This document shows, piece after piece, positions 6,297-14,900 of a DNA stretch of 15,256 nt. How positions within the stretch are numbered: position 1 is the stretch's first letter; every line of letters starts with the position of its first letter. A program made the position numbers and the translations under genes. The DNA is taken from NCBI GenBank assembly GCA_903911455.1, contig CAIWDQ010000641.1, positions 1-15,256 on the forward strand, in the 5' to 3' direction. The stretch is from an uncultured bacterium (GTDB lineage: Bacteria > Bacteroidota > Bacteroidia > Bacteroidales > JACABE01). Under the pieces are notes generated by a model. That model was not told the DNA's origin. It searched no databases and saw nothing but the letters and a program-made list of their open reading frames with translations.

Positions 6297-9200
6297 ATGA
6301 AAAAGATTTACATTTTAATTATTGCAATCATTATAGTAAATATTGCAAATGCACAGTGGCAACCTGTAACTGGATTAAATGGTTATTATTTTAGGGTGGA
6401 ATCTATAGCTGCTGACAGTAATAGAATTATTGTTAATTCAAATCACGGAGTGTATTTATCTACAAATTATGGCAGTAACTGGACTCTAGTAGATAGTATT
6501 TATTCAGGTCAATATTTGGGCGACTTTGTTTTTAAAGGCACTAATATTTATTCAATTTCTTCAAATGGGGTAAGTTTATCAACTAATAATGGTGCAAATT
6601 GGAATGTTGCGAATACAGGCTTAACAGATACAAATGTATATTCATTAGTAGTGAATGGAAATAATTTGTATGCTGGTACTGGTAGTGGCAAAATATTTGT
6701 TTCAACTAATAATGGATTAAGCTGGACAATTTTTAACTCTGGATTTACTAATTCATATATTTCAGCTATATTATTTAAAGGGAGCAATATTTTTGCAGGA
6801 ACAGGTAAAGGAGTCTATTTATCAACAAACAATGGATTAAGTTGGAGCCAAATAAATACAGGATTGACAGATACTACAATATCTAAACTTACTATTAGTG
6901 GCAATAATATTATTGCTGGTACTGGTTCTGGGAAAATGTTTTTAACATCAAATAATGGAAGCAATTGGAATATTGTTTTAGATGCGGCATTATATCCAGG
7001 TTATTGGCGTACAACTGGATTGACTGCAATAGGAGATACAGTTTATGCAGCAATATATTTTAGAGGTGCTTTTAGGTCAACTGATAATGGGAATACATGG
7101 CTTTTTACAAATTATGGTATGCTTGATAGTTTAAATGCTATCGCTATTTGTGGTTCAAATGTATTTGCAGGAACAGATAAAGGATTATGTAAACATTCGT
7201 TTGCAAATTTCTTCAATAAAGATACTGTAATTACATCAGTAAGTCCTGTAGGAGCAGGTACTACAACAGGAGATGGTGTATATACTATTTATCATCCTTG
7301 TACAGTTAAAGCTATTGCTAATCCTGGTTATTCATTTGCAAATTGGTCTATTAATGTTCCTGCTAGTAGTTCTTACCAAGGAGATACTGTTTATACTTTT
7401 GGTACTTACTCAAATTTGCATTTGGTTGCTAACTTTAATATACTATCATTGTCTGCTGCCGGTTCAATAGTAGGAGATACACTCTTTTGTGCGGGTGTTA
7501 CTAAAGCTTATCATGTCCCTCCTATACCAGGAGTTATCAATGATAGTACAGCTTATGAATGGAATTATAACGGATATGGAGCAAGTTTAAAAAGATCAAT
7601 TACAGGAGATACAGTATTTATTTACTTTTCTCAAAATTCGTATTCAGGCAATTTAACTGTTAGAGGACATAATTCATATGGTTATGGCCCAATTTCGTCA
7701 CCGTATCATATAAATGTATTAACTTATCCTAATAGTTATAGTTATAGTGGTACTACTACTTTTTGTTCGCCTTATACCGTACATTTAAATATAAACCCTA
7801 ATCCATATACGACTTATAACTGGAACTTTTATACTCAATCAGGATTGACTGTTCTAAATTCAACTTCTACAAGTTGTACTTTATATGTAGATACTAATGC
7901 AGCGAATTGGATATCTATTCCTTTTACTATGACAAATATGTGTGGTATGAATACAAGTAACAATATACAATTACATCCTGAAAAGCTTCCTTTAAGTACC
8001 GGTACTATATCAGGATTAAATACAGTGTATCCGGGACAACAAAATGTATTATATACAGTCCCAAGTGGTTCTTCTTATTTATGGACGGTAACAGGTGGGG
8101 CTACTAACGCATACGTTACAAATAGTTATAGCATGTATGTTAATTTCAGTAATTCCCCTTTGCCGGGTTATATAACAGCTCAAAGTTATAATACATGTGG
8201 TTACGGGCCAATATCATCAAAAACAGTATATAAAAATACATCCACTCCTGATGTAGGTATTACACAAATAAAATTATTAAGTGATACTTTACCTATTAAT
8301 ACTAATGCTACAATTAAGGTTTGGATAAAAAACTTTTGGAATGATACCATAACATCTATTCCTGTATATTATCAGATCGGGGCTATGCCTGCAGTTTATG
8401 GTAACTGGTATGGTACTTTAGCTGGTGGTGATTCAGTATTATATACATTTAGTAATTCCTTAACAACTCCAGTTGGTACTTCTTTTAATATATGTGCATG
8501 GACGCAAATAGCAAGTGATACTAATATAATAAATGACAAAGTATGCAGAAATGTAATTCTATGTTCGCCTCCTATAGCAGGAACAATAAGTGGTGCAGAT
8601 ACAGTAGCACCGGGTCAATCAGGAGTAGTTTATACAATACCTCCTATATCAAATGCAACTTCTTATATTTGGACCTTACCAAATGGTGCGAGTGGAACAA
8701 GTACTACTAATAGTATCACAGTTAATTTTAGTTCTTCGGCTTCTTCAGATTCTATAAAAGTAAAAGGAGTTAACTCATGTGGAACAGGTACTATTTCTTC
8801 TCTTTATGTTGCAGTATATACTCCACCTATTTGTTCAGCATCATTTTTGGTTGTTGCTGATACAAATATCTTACATCATTACTTTATTGTGAATAATGCT
8901 TCAGGCACACCTCCATTGCATTATGTTTGGAGTTGGGGTGATGGCACTTATGATACTGTTGCATATCCAACACATACTTTTAGTAGTTCAGGTTGGGTTA
9001 CTATTTGTCTTTCAATTACTGATTCAGTTGGAAGTAGTAGTAATCATTGTGATACTCCTTTTTTGCAAAAAGAAACTAATTCAATAATATCTGTTACAGT
9101 AATTCCACAAGGGACATTAGGTATAAATACAAATGAAAAGCCTCAAATAAAGATTTATCCCAACCCAACCTCAAATAACCTAACAATAGAAACCAACTCT

Positions 9201-9368
9201 AATACCAAACAAAATATAGAGATAGTAAATCTTCTTGGGCAATCTCTTTATACATCTTATATAAATAATATAACTACAATAGATGTTTCCGCTTTCGCGA
9301 AAGGAGTTTATATTATAAAATTAAATACAGATATGGGAATAGTAGTTAAGAAATTTATAAAACAATAA
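6297..9368 (+). CDS. Large mosaic T9SS surface protein: propeller, InlB-B-like, PKD-like and sorting domains
   Basis: This is a 1023-residue secreted protein. The signal peptide is residues 1-19 (core YILIIAIIIVNIANAQ). Residues 25-300 form a BNR-like propeller with six (N/D)-x-G-x-x-W turns (W62, W102, W143, W183, W224, W268) plus a last AGTDKG blade without the Trp. About 305-383 is a divergent InlB B-repeat-like domain (pattern G...Y..G..V.I.A...GY.F..W). About 385-474, 477-563, 564-646 and 757-843 are Ig/PKD-like domains, three of which (385-474, 564-646, 757-843) share the late motif NSYGYGPISS, YNTCGYGPISS or NSCGTGTISS. About 652-755 resembles a CARDB-type Ig domain, and 845-924 is a classical PKD domain with WSWGDGT. 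Residues 951-1023 are a T9SS type A sorting domain (IYPNPTSN to KKFIKQ). The architecture suggests an adhesin or surface-exposed binding protein; no catalytic domain is visible. Its sorting domain resembles that of the preceding gene. Confidence 0.92.
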   Translation: MKKIYILIIAIIIVNIANAQWQPVTGLNGYYFRVESIAADSNRIIVNSNHGVYLSTNYGSNWTLVDSIYSGQYLGDFVFKGTNIYSISSNGVSLSTNNGANWNVANTGLTDTNVYSLVVNGNNLYAGTGSGKIFVSTNNGLSWTIFNSGFTNSYISAILFKGSNIFAGTGKGVYLSTNNGLSWSQINTGLTDTTISKLTISGNNIIAGTGSGKMFLTSNNGSNWNIVLDAALYPGYWRTTGLTAIGDTVYAAIYFRGAFRSTDNGNTWLFTNYGMLDSLNAIAICGSNVFAGTDKGLCKHSFANFFNKDTVITSVSPVGAGTTTGDGVYTIYHPCTVKAIANPGYSFANWSINVPASSSYQGDTVYTFGTYSNLHLVANFNILSLSAAGSIVGDTLFCAGVTKAYHVPPIPGVINDSTAYEWNYNGYGASLKRSITGDTVFIYFSQNSYSGNLTVRGHNSYGYGPISSPYHINVLTYPNSYSYSGTTTFCSPYTVHLNINPNPYTTYNWNFYTQSGLTVLNSTSTSCTLYVDTNAANWISIPFTMTNMCGMNTSNNIQLHPEKLPLSTGTISGLNTVYPGQQNVLYTVPSGSSYLWTVTGGATNAYVTNSYSMYVNFSNSPLPGYITAQSYNTCGYGPISSKTVYKNTSTPDVGITQIKLLSDTLPINTNATIKVWIKNFWNDTITSIPVYYQIGAMPAVYGNWYGTLAGGDSVLYTFSNSLTTPVGTSFNICAWTQIASDTNIINDKVCRNVILCSPPIAGTISGADTVAPGQSGVVYTIPPISNATSYIWTLPNGASGTSTTNSITVNFSSSASSDSIKVKGVNSCGTGTISSLYVAVYTPPICSASFLVVADTNILHHYFIVNNASGTPPLHYVWSWGDGTYDTVAYPTHTFSSSGWVTICLSITDSVGSSSNHCDTPFLQKETNSIISVTVIPQGTLGINTNEKPQIKIYPNPTSNNLTIETNSNTKQNIEIVNLLGQSLYTSYINNITTIDVSAFAKGVYIIKLNTDMGIVVKKFIKQ

Positions 9369-9375
9369 GGAGTTA

Positions 9376-9417
9376 ATGTTGTTTCAGTTAATGATAAGCA
9401 ATGAATCTTTATTATGA
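9376..9417 (+). other. 13-codon mini-ORF overlapping the lipocalin start
   Basis: ATG at 9376 opens MLFQLMISNESLL and stops at TGA 9415-9417, sharing bases with the lipocalin ATG (ATGA overlap). AAGGAG-like bases (9367-9372) lie three bases before its ATG. The arrangement would allow translational coupling but may be chance, since Shine-Dalgarno use is rare in this phylum. Confidence 0.2.
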
Positions 9418-9935
9418 AACAAAAAATACTTTTATTATTATTAATATCTTTAACAATGATAGGTTGCAAAACAGGCACTAAACTAGAAACCGTAGCTCAG
9501 GTAGATTTAAAAAAATACTCTGGACTTTGGTATGAGATAGCATTATATCCTAATACTTTTGAGAAAGGATGCAACTGCACTACCGCAGAATATATTATTA
9601 CTGACAAAGATTATGTAAAAGTAATAAACCGTTGCCGAAAGGGAGGAGTCAATGGCAAAGAATCAATGATAGAAGGAAAGGCTTTTATTGTAAAAGGGAG
9701 TAATAATACTAAATTAAAAGTACAGTTCTTCTGGCCTTTCAGAGGAAGTTATTGGATTATTGGTCTGGCTGACGACTATTCATGGGCAGTAGTTTCGCAT
9801 CCTAACAGAAAATATCTTTGGATATTATCAAGAACACCTCAACTACAAGATGGTGTTTACGAAAAGATACTACTTCTAATAAAAGAAAAAGGATTGGATC
9901 CGACTAAGATAAAACTTACTACTCAAATCCATTAA
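9414..9935 (+). CDS. Lipocalin-family lipoprotein (Blc-like)
   Basis: This 173-residue protein has a lipoprotein signal peptide with lipobox MIGC, giving lipidated Cys18. The mature part is a bacterial lipocalin. The first structurally conserved region is DLKKYSGLWYEIALYP with the G-x-W pair Gly37/Trp39. The second is YSWAVVSHPNRKYLWILSRTP near residues 122-142, ending in the conserved Arg140. Length and order match E. coli Blc (177 residues), an outer-membrane lipoprotein that binds lysophospholipids or fatty acids in an eight-stranded barrel. Anchoring in the outer membrane and lipid binding are therefore likely by family. Cys53, Cys55 and Cys74 are extra and could form a disulfide. The gene starts 45 bases after the mosaic T9SS gene, without an obvious terminator or promoter between, so it may share that transcript. 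Its ATG overlaps the stop of a tiny upstream frame (9376-9417). Confidence 0.92.
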   Translation: MKQKILLLLLISLTMIGCKTGTKLETVAQVDLKKYSGLWYEIALYPNTFEKGCNCTTAEYIITDKDYVKVINRCRKGGVNGKESMIEGKAFIVKGSNNTKLKVQFFWPFRGSYWIIGLADDYSWAVVSHPNRKYLWILSRTPQLQDGVYEKILLLIKEKGLDPTKIKLTTQIH

Positions 9936-9949
9936 TCTAATTAGATTAA
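9932..9949. other. 18-bp perfect AT-rich palindrome at the lipocalin stop codon
   Basis: TTAATCTAATTAGATTAA is a perfect 18-base palindrome whose left half includes the lipocalin stop codon TAA (9933-9935). It has no loop and no following T run, so it is a poor intrinsic terminator. It could be an operator-like site or chance in AT-rich DNA. The rest of 9950-10118 shows no gene. Confidence 0.35.
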
Positions 9950-10118
9950 AACAAAACCAAGAAATCAATAAGTTGTTAAATGAATGTATTATGTTTTAGC
10001 AATTTCATGCACTCTTTAAGCAAATCTTAGCGATAAATTATATCCTATTAATATTGCAAATAAAATGGCATTGTAAAAAAAGTTTGTTTATTATAGTGCT
10101 CAATTAAAAGATTTTTAA

Positions 10119-10126
10119 TATCTTTG
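10119..10126 (+). promoter_or_regulatory. Bacteroidota-type -7 promoter element for rimP-nusA-infB
   Basis: TATCTTTG is an exact TAnnTTTG match. No clear TTTG -33 element is present at about 20 bases upstream. Initiation would fall near 10132, giving a leader of about 105 bases before the rimP GTG. Confidence 0.7.
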
Positions 10127-10131
10127 CAAAC

Positions 10132-10236
10132 GATTTGAGGGGAACGTATTTAGGGATGTTGCTAATGGTGTGAACATCACGTAGTGAAAAGATTTTGAGG
10201 GGACTACATGTCCCCTCTTTTATTAAAAATACAATT
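10132..10236 (+). promoter_or_regulatory. Structured 5' leader of the rimP operon
   Basis: The putative untranslated leader runs from the predicted transcript start to the rimP GTG. It begins GATTTGAGGGGAAC (10132-10145). It then has a small hairpin (GATGTT 10155-10160 with AACATC 10173-10178, 12-base loop) and a second copy, GATTTTGAGGGGAC (10191-10204), which is the 5' arm of the terminator-like hairpin. The leader's 3' arm TCCCCTC could pair with either GAGGGGA copy. In E. coli the equivalent rimP-nusA operon is autoregulated by NusA through termination in its leader; a similar role here is inferred. The first ~90 bases could also accumulate as a small RNA. Confidence 0.55.
10197..10224 (+). 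terminator. Terminator-like hairpin (attenuator candidate) before rimP
   Basis: Arms GAGGGGAC (10197-10204) and GTCCCCTC (10210-10217) form a perfect, mostly G-C 8-bp stem with a TACAT loop, followed by TTTTATT (10218-10224). It stands out in this AT-rich sequence. It lies about 95 bases downstream of the -7 element and 13 bases before the rimP GTG, so it sits inside the operon leader and does not end the lipocalin transcript. Confidence 0.75.
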
Positions 10237-10695
10237 GTGATTCAGAAAGAATTAGTACATACATTGATTGAAGAACAGCTTGAAGGTAGCGATAAGTATC
10301 TTGTAGAGCTTAAAATTAGTGCAAGTAATAAGATTCTAATATTTATTGATAGTGATAGTGGCGTAACGATAAAAGATTGTGTTGAACTTAGTAAATTTAT
10401 AGAATCAAAAATTGACAGAGAAGTTGAAGATTATGATCTTGATGTTTCTTCAGCCGGTCTTGATCATGAATTTAAATGTTTGCGACAATATCAAAAGAAT
10501 ATTGGCAAAACATTGGCGGTTGTGTTGAATAGTAATATTAAGCTAACAGGTACATTAATTTCGGTAAACGAAAAAGAAATTGAACTTAATGTTATTCCAG
10601 CTAAGAAAAAGAAAACAGATACAGATAATCCAATTAATAAAATAGAACTTGCTGAAATTAAAGAAGCAAAAATAGTAATTTCATTTAAAAAATAA
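10237..10695 (+). CDS. rimP: Ribosome maturation factor RimP
   Basis: RimP binds the 30S subunit and is needed for its late assembly. With a GTG start at 10237 the protein is 152 residues, typical of the family, and begins V(M)IQKELVHTLIEEQLEG like Bacteroidales RimP. The frame extends upstream to a TTG at 10195, but that would put the start inside the leader hairpin and add 14 residues unlike the family; no in-frame ATG exists nearby. The N-terminal alpha/beta domain (about 1-80) contains DCVELSKFIESK and the signature DVSSAGLDHEFK (Ser71-Gly74). SSAG replaces the SSPG of Proteobacteria, as I recall for other Bacteroidota. The C-terminal SH3-like domain (about 85-152) includes KLTGTLISVNEKEIEL. 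nusA follows after six bases. Confidence 0.93.
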   Translation: MIQKELVHTLIEEQLEGSDKYLVELKISASNKILIFIDSDSGVTIKDCVELSKFIESKIDREVEDYDLDVSSAGLDHEFKCLRQYQKNIGKTLAVVLNSNIKLTGTLISVNEKEIELNVIPAKKKKTDTDNPINKIELAEIKEAKIVISFKK

Positions 10696-10701
10696 TAGTA
10701 A

Positions 10702-11937
10702 ATGGAAAATATCAATTTAGTAGATACCTTTTCGGAATTTAAAGAATTTAAAAATATCGATCGTGAAACAATGATGCGTATCATTGAAGATATTTTTAGA
10801 GCAATGCTTATAAGAAAGTATGGCGCAGATGATAATTTCGATATTATTGTAAACATTGATAAAGGTGACCTTGAGATCTGGAGAAATAGAATAATAGTTG
10901 AAGATGGCGCTGTTGATGATGACAATACGCAGGTAGCCTACTCTGAAGCTATTAAAATAGAACCTGATTTTGAAATAGGAGAAGAAGTTTCGGAAGAAAT
11001 AAAACTTTTAGATTTTGGGAGAAGAGAGATCCTTGCAATCAAAATGAATCTTGTTTCTAAAATACAAGAATACGAAAAGAACAATATCTATAAGAAGTAT
11101 ACAGAAAAAATAGGTGAAATAGTAACTGGTGAGATTTATCAGGTTTGGAAAAAAGAAATCCTTATACTTGATGATGAAGAAATAGAACTTATACTTCCTA
11201 AAAGCGAGCAAATTCCAAATGATCTATTTAGAAAAGGCGATACTGTAAAAGCTATTGTATTAAAGGTAGAACTTAAAAACAACATGCCAAATATTATTTT
11301 ATCAAGAACCTCACCTGTTTTCCTTGAAAGATTATTTGAAGCAGAAGTACCTGAAGTATTTGATGGTTTGATCACAATTAAAAATATTGTTAGAGTACCT
11401 GGAGAAAGAGCAAAATTGGCAGTTGAATCATATGATGATCGTATTGATCCTGTAGGTGCATGTGTTGGGATGAAAGGCTCTCGTATTAGTGGTATAGTTA
11501 GAGAACTAAGATACGAAAGTTTAGATGTTATAAATTACACCAGCAATCCAGAATTATATATTACCCGCTCATTAAGTCCTGCTAAAATAACATCTATAAA
11601 AATAGATGAAAAAAATAAGAAAGCAGAAGTATATATGAAACCTGATCAGGTTTCTCTTGCTATTGGTAAAGGTGGGTACAATATAAAATTAGCTGGTAAA
11701 TTAACCGGATATGAAATTGATGTATATAGAGATACTGATACCTATTATGAAGATGTTGATCTTCAGGAATTCAATGACGAAATAGAACAATGGATCATTG
11801 ATGAGTTTAAAGCTATAGGTTGTGATACAGCAAAAAGTATTCTTGACTTAAGTATTGAAGAATTAGTTAATAGAACTGACCTGGAAGAAGAAACAATTAG
11901 TGAAGTAATAAGAATTCTAAAGACAGAATTCGAGTAA
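10702..11937 (+). CDS. nusA: Transcription termination/antitermination factor NusA
   Basis: NusA binds RNA polymerase and nascent RNA and controls pausing, termination and antitermination. The 411 residues show the family order. First comes the polymerase-binding N-terminal domain (1-130), starting near VDTFSEFKEFKNIDRETMMRI. An S1 domain follows (about 137-200, from IGEIVTGEIYQV). KH1 is centred on GACVGMKG (252-259), and KH2 carries the GKGG loop (322-325). A short C-terminal helical segment (about 365-411) with DLSIEELVNRTDL resembles one helix-hairpin-helix/AR-type unit. It lacks the two full acidic repeats of E. coli NusA (495 residues), which is usual outside the Gammaproteobacteria. 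It is translated six bases after rimP and lies 55 bases before infB. It may regulate its own operon at the leader hairpin, which is inferred from E. coli. Confidence 0.97.
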   Translation: MENINLVDTFSEFKEFKNIDRETMMRIIEDIFRAMLIRKYGADDNFDIIVNIDKGDLEIWRNRIIVEDGAVDDDNTQVAYSEAIKIEPDFEIGEEVSEEIKLLDFGRREILAIKMNLVSKIQEYEKNNIYKKYTEKIGEIVTGEIYQVWKKEILILDDEEIELILPKSEQIPNDLFRKGDTVKAIVLKVELKNNMPNIILSRTSPVFLERLFEAEVPEVFDGLITIKNIVRVPGERAKLAVESYDDRIDPVGACVGMKGSRISGIVRELRYESLDVINYTSNPELYITRSLSPAKITSIKIDEKNKKAEVYMKPDQVSLAIGKGGYNIKLAGKLTGYEIDVYRDTDTYYEDVDLQEFNDEIEQWIIDEFKAIGCDTAKSILDLSIEELVNRTDLEEETISEVIRILKTEFE

Positions 11938-11992
11938 ACTTCATTAAACTTAAAGTTAAGATATGGGACTATATCAATGAATAATTAAATTT

Positions 11993-14900
11993 ATGATGGC
12001 AGAGGAAAACAAAAACATCAGGTTGAATAAAGTAGCTAGGGAGTTTAACATTGGAATAACAACAATAGTTGATTATCTAGCTAAAAAAGGACATAAAATC
12101 GACAACAATCCTAATTCTAAGATTGATGAGGTTATGTACAAATTATTGGCTAAAGAGTTTCAATCAGAAAAGAATGTAAAGGAAACTGCACAGAAAATTG
12201 GTTTAGATTATTCTGGTAGAGGGACTGTATCTTTAGAGAATATTGAAAGAGAAAAGAAAAATGATTCAGACTTTGACCCTGAAATTAATGAGTTACTCAT
12301 TAAAAATGTTACATCATTTGCTCCTGTCGAAAAGCAGGTAGAAACTGAAGGAGTTCCAAAAATAGAAGAATTAAAGGAAGAAGTTGTAATTCCAATTGTA
12401 GAAAAACTTATTCATATTGAACCAGAAGTTACTGAAACTGTTGTTGAAAAAGAAGTTGAGAAAGTTATCCCCCTTGAAATCAGTAATGAGCATACGAAAC
12501 CAGAAATTATTGAAACAGCAAAAGAAGTCCCTCAGCAAATAGAACCAGAAGTTATAGAGAAAGAGCCTGAAATAATTGCAGAAACTGAACAAATCCCAGA
12601 AATAGAAGAAGAGGATCAGGAAAACAAGATAAAAGTTATAGGTAAAATTGATTTATCTAAACTTAACCAGAAGACAAAGCCAGATAAAGTTTCAAAAGAG
12701 GAAAAACTTAAGTTTAAAGAAAAACATAAGAAAGAGAGAGAAGCACTTTCTCCTAAAATATTTAAAAAAGAAAAAGAGTTAGTTAAACCAGAGGAAATTA
12801 AAGTACAGGAAAATATAGTCACTCCTCAAGTTGAAGAGATTATTACTACTGTTGAAGCAGAAGCACCAAATCAGGTTAAAGATCCATCTCAGGAGCCTAA
12901 ACAAATTAATTTCTTGAAAACTAAATATGAGAAACTAGAAGGCCCAAAGATCATTAATAAAATTGAACTCCCTGTTTTAAAGAAACCAGTTCTTAAGAAA
13001 CAACAACCTGTTGCTACTTCTTCAGATCCAAAAAAACAGGATAAGAAACGTCCAAGATTAAAAGATAAAACAGAAGTTCAGAAACCACCAACTGATAAAC
13101 CACATACACCACATGCACATCCTCCTAAATTAGAACATAAAAAACCTTTTGTTAAAGAAGAAAAGAAAGGAAGGTTTAAAGTTATTAAAGCGATTAAACC
13201 TGAGGTTAATGATAATGAAATAGAAAAGCAGATTAAAGAAACATTAGCCAGATTAAGTCCAACAGGAAAATCAAAAACTTCAAAATATAGAAGAGAAAAG
13301 AGACAACAGGTTAGTCAGCAATATCAGGAAGATCAAATTAGGAACGAAGAAGACAAGAAAATTATTAAAGTAACAGAATTTGTTACTGCCAACGAACTTG
13401 CAAGCATGATGGATGTACCGGTTACAAGTGTAATTGCTACATGTATGAACTTAGGTATGTTTGTTAGTATAAATCAACGTCTTGATGCTGAAGCCTTGAA
13501 TATTGTTGCTGATGAATTTGGTTATAAAGTTGATTTTGTTAGTGTGGAAGTTCTTGAAGCTATTACTGATTCAGAAGAAGCAGACAATCCTGAAGATCTT
13601 ATTGAAAGAGCTCCAATTGTTACAGTAATGGGGCATGTTGACCATGGTAAGACTTCATTACTTGACTATATTAGAAATGCAAATGTTATTGCTGGTGAAG
13701 CCGGTGGTATTACCCAGCATATCGGTGCTTATGAAGTAAAACTTGAGAATGGAAGAAAGATCACTTTCTTAGATACTCCGGGTCATGAGGCTTTTACAGC
13801 CATGCGTGCCAGAGGAGCCAAAATCACTGATGTTGCAATTATCGTTGTAGCATGTGACGATAGAATAATGCCACAGACTATTGAAGCAATTAATCATGCT
13901 CAGGCTGCTGGAGTTCCTACTGTTTTTGCTATAAATAAGATAGATAAACCAAATGCTAATCCTGAAAAGATAAAAGAGGAATTAGCTAACATGAATATTC
14001 TTGTTGAAGACTGGGGCGGTAAATATCAAAGTCAGGATATCTCTGCTAAGAAAGGACTAAATGTAGATCGTTTGTTAGAGAAAGTATTATTAGAGGCCGA
14101 ATTATTAGATCTTAAAGGAAATCCAAAAAAGAAAGCAACAGGTACGGTAATTGAATCTTCATTGGATAAAGGAAGAGGTTATGTTGCTAAAATACTTGTA
14201 CAAAATGGAACCATTAATGTAGGAGATGTTATTTTAGCCGGAGCTACATATGGTAAAGTTAAAGCAATGTATAACGAACGTAATGTATCAATTAAATCTG
14301 CCGGCCCATCAGCACCTGTATTATTATTAGGTTTGAATGGTGCTCCGCAGGCAGGTGATAAGTTTAATGTGATGGAAGATGAACGTGAAGCTAAGGATAT
14401 TTCTAACAAACGTCTCCAATTACAACGTGAACAAGGTATCAGAACACAAAAACATATTACACTAGACGAAATTGGTCGTCGTATTGCGATTGGTGACTTC
14501 AAACAATTGAATATTATTGTTAAGGGTGATGTTGATGGTTCGGTAGAAGCACTTTCTGATTCATTATTAAAATTATCAACACAAGAAGTACAGGTTAATG
14601 TAATTCACAAATCAGTTGGTCAGATTACTGAGTCTGATATCCTTTTAGCTTCAGCTTCTGATGCTATAGTTATCGGGTTTCAGGTTCGTCCTTCATTAAG
14701 TGCACGTAAACTTGCGGAAGCTGAACAAATTGATGTAAGATTGTATTCTATTATTTATAATGCTATCAACGAACTGAAAGCTGCTATTGAAGGTATGCTG
14801 GCTCCTGATATTGAAGAAAAAATTGTTTGTAATATTGAGATACGTGAAGTATTCAAGATTACAAAGGTTGGAACAATTGCAGGATGTATGGTTCTTGATG

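Noticed and set aside
5019..9368. Photosystem assembly or sialidase function from the Ycf48/BNR similarity
   Set aside because: Only the propeller fold is shared; no sialidase catalytic residues were recognised, and the sorting domains point to surface proteins.
10491..10925. 144-residue minus-strand frame
   Set aside because: It lies antisense across the rimP/nusA junction; its composition is the mirror of those well-supported genes and it resembles no family.
12371..12822. Minus-strand frames rich in F, N and S
   Set aside because: They are shadows of the E/K-rich linker of IF-2.
14179..14502. 107-residue minus-strand frame
   Set aside because: It is antisense to the conserved C-terminal half of infB and is explained by codon bias there.
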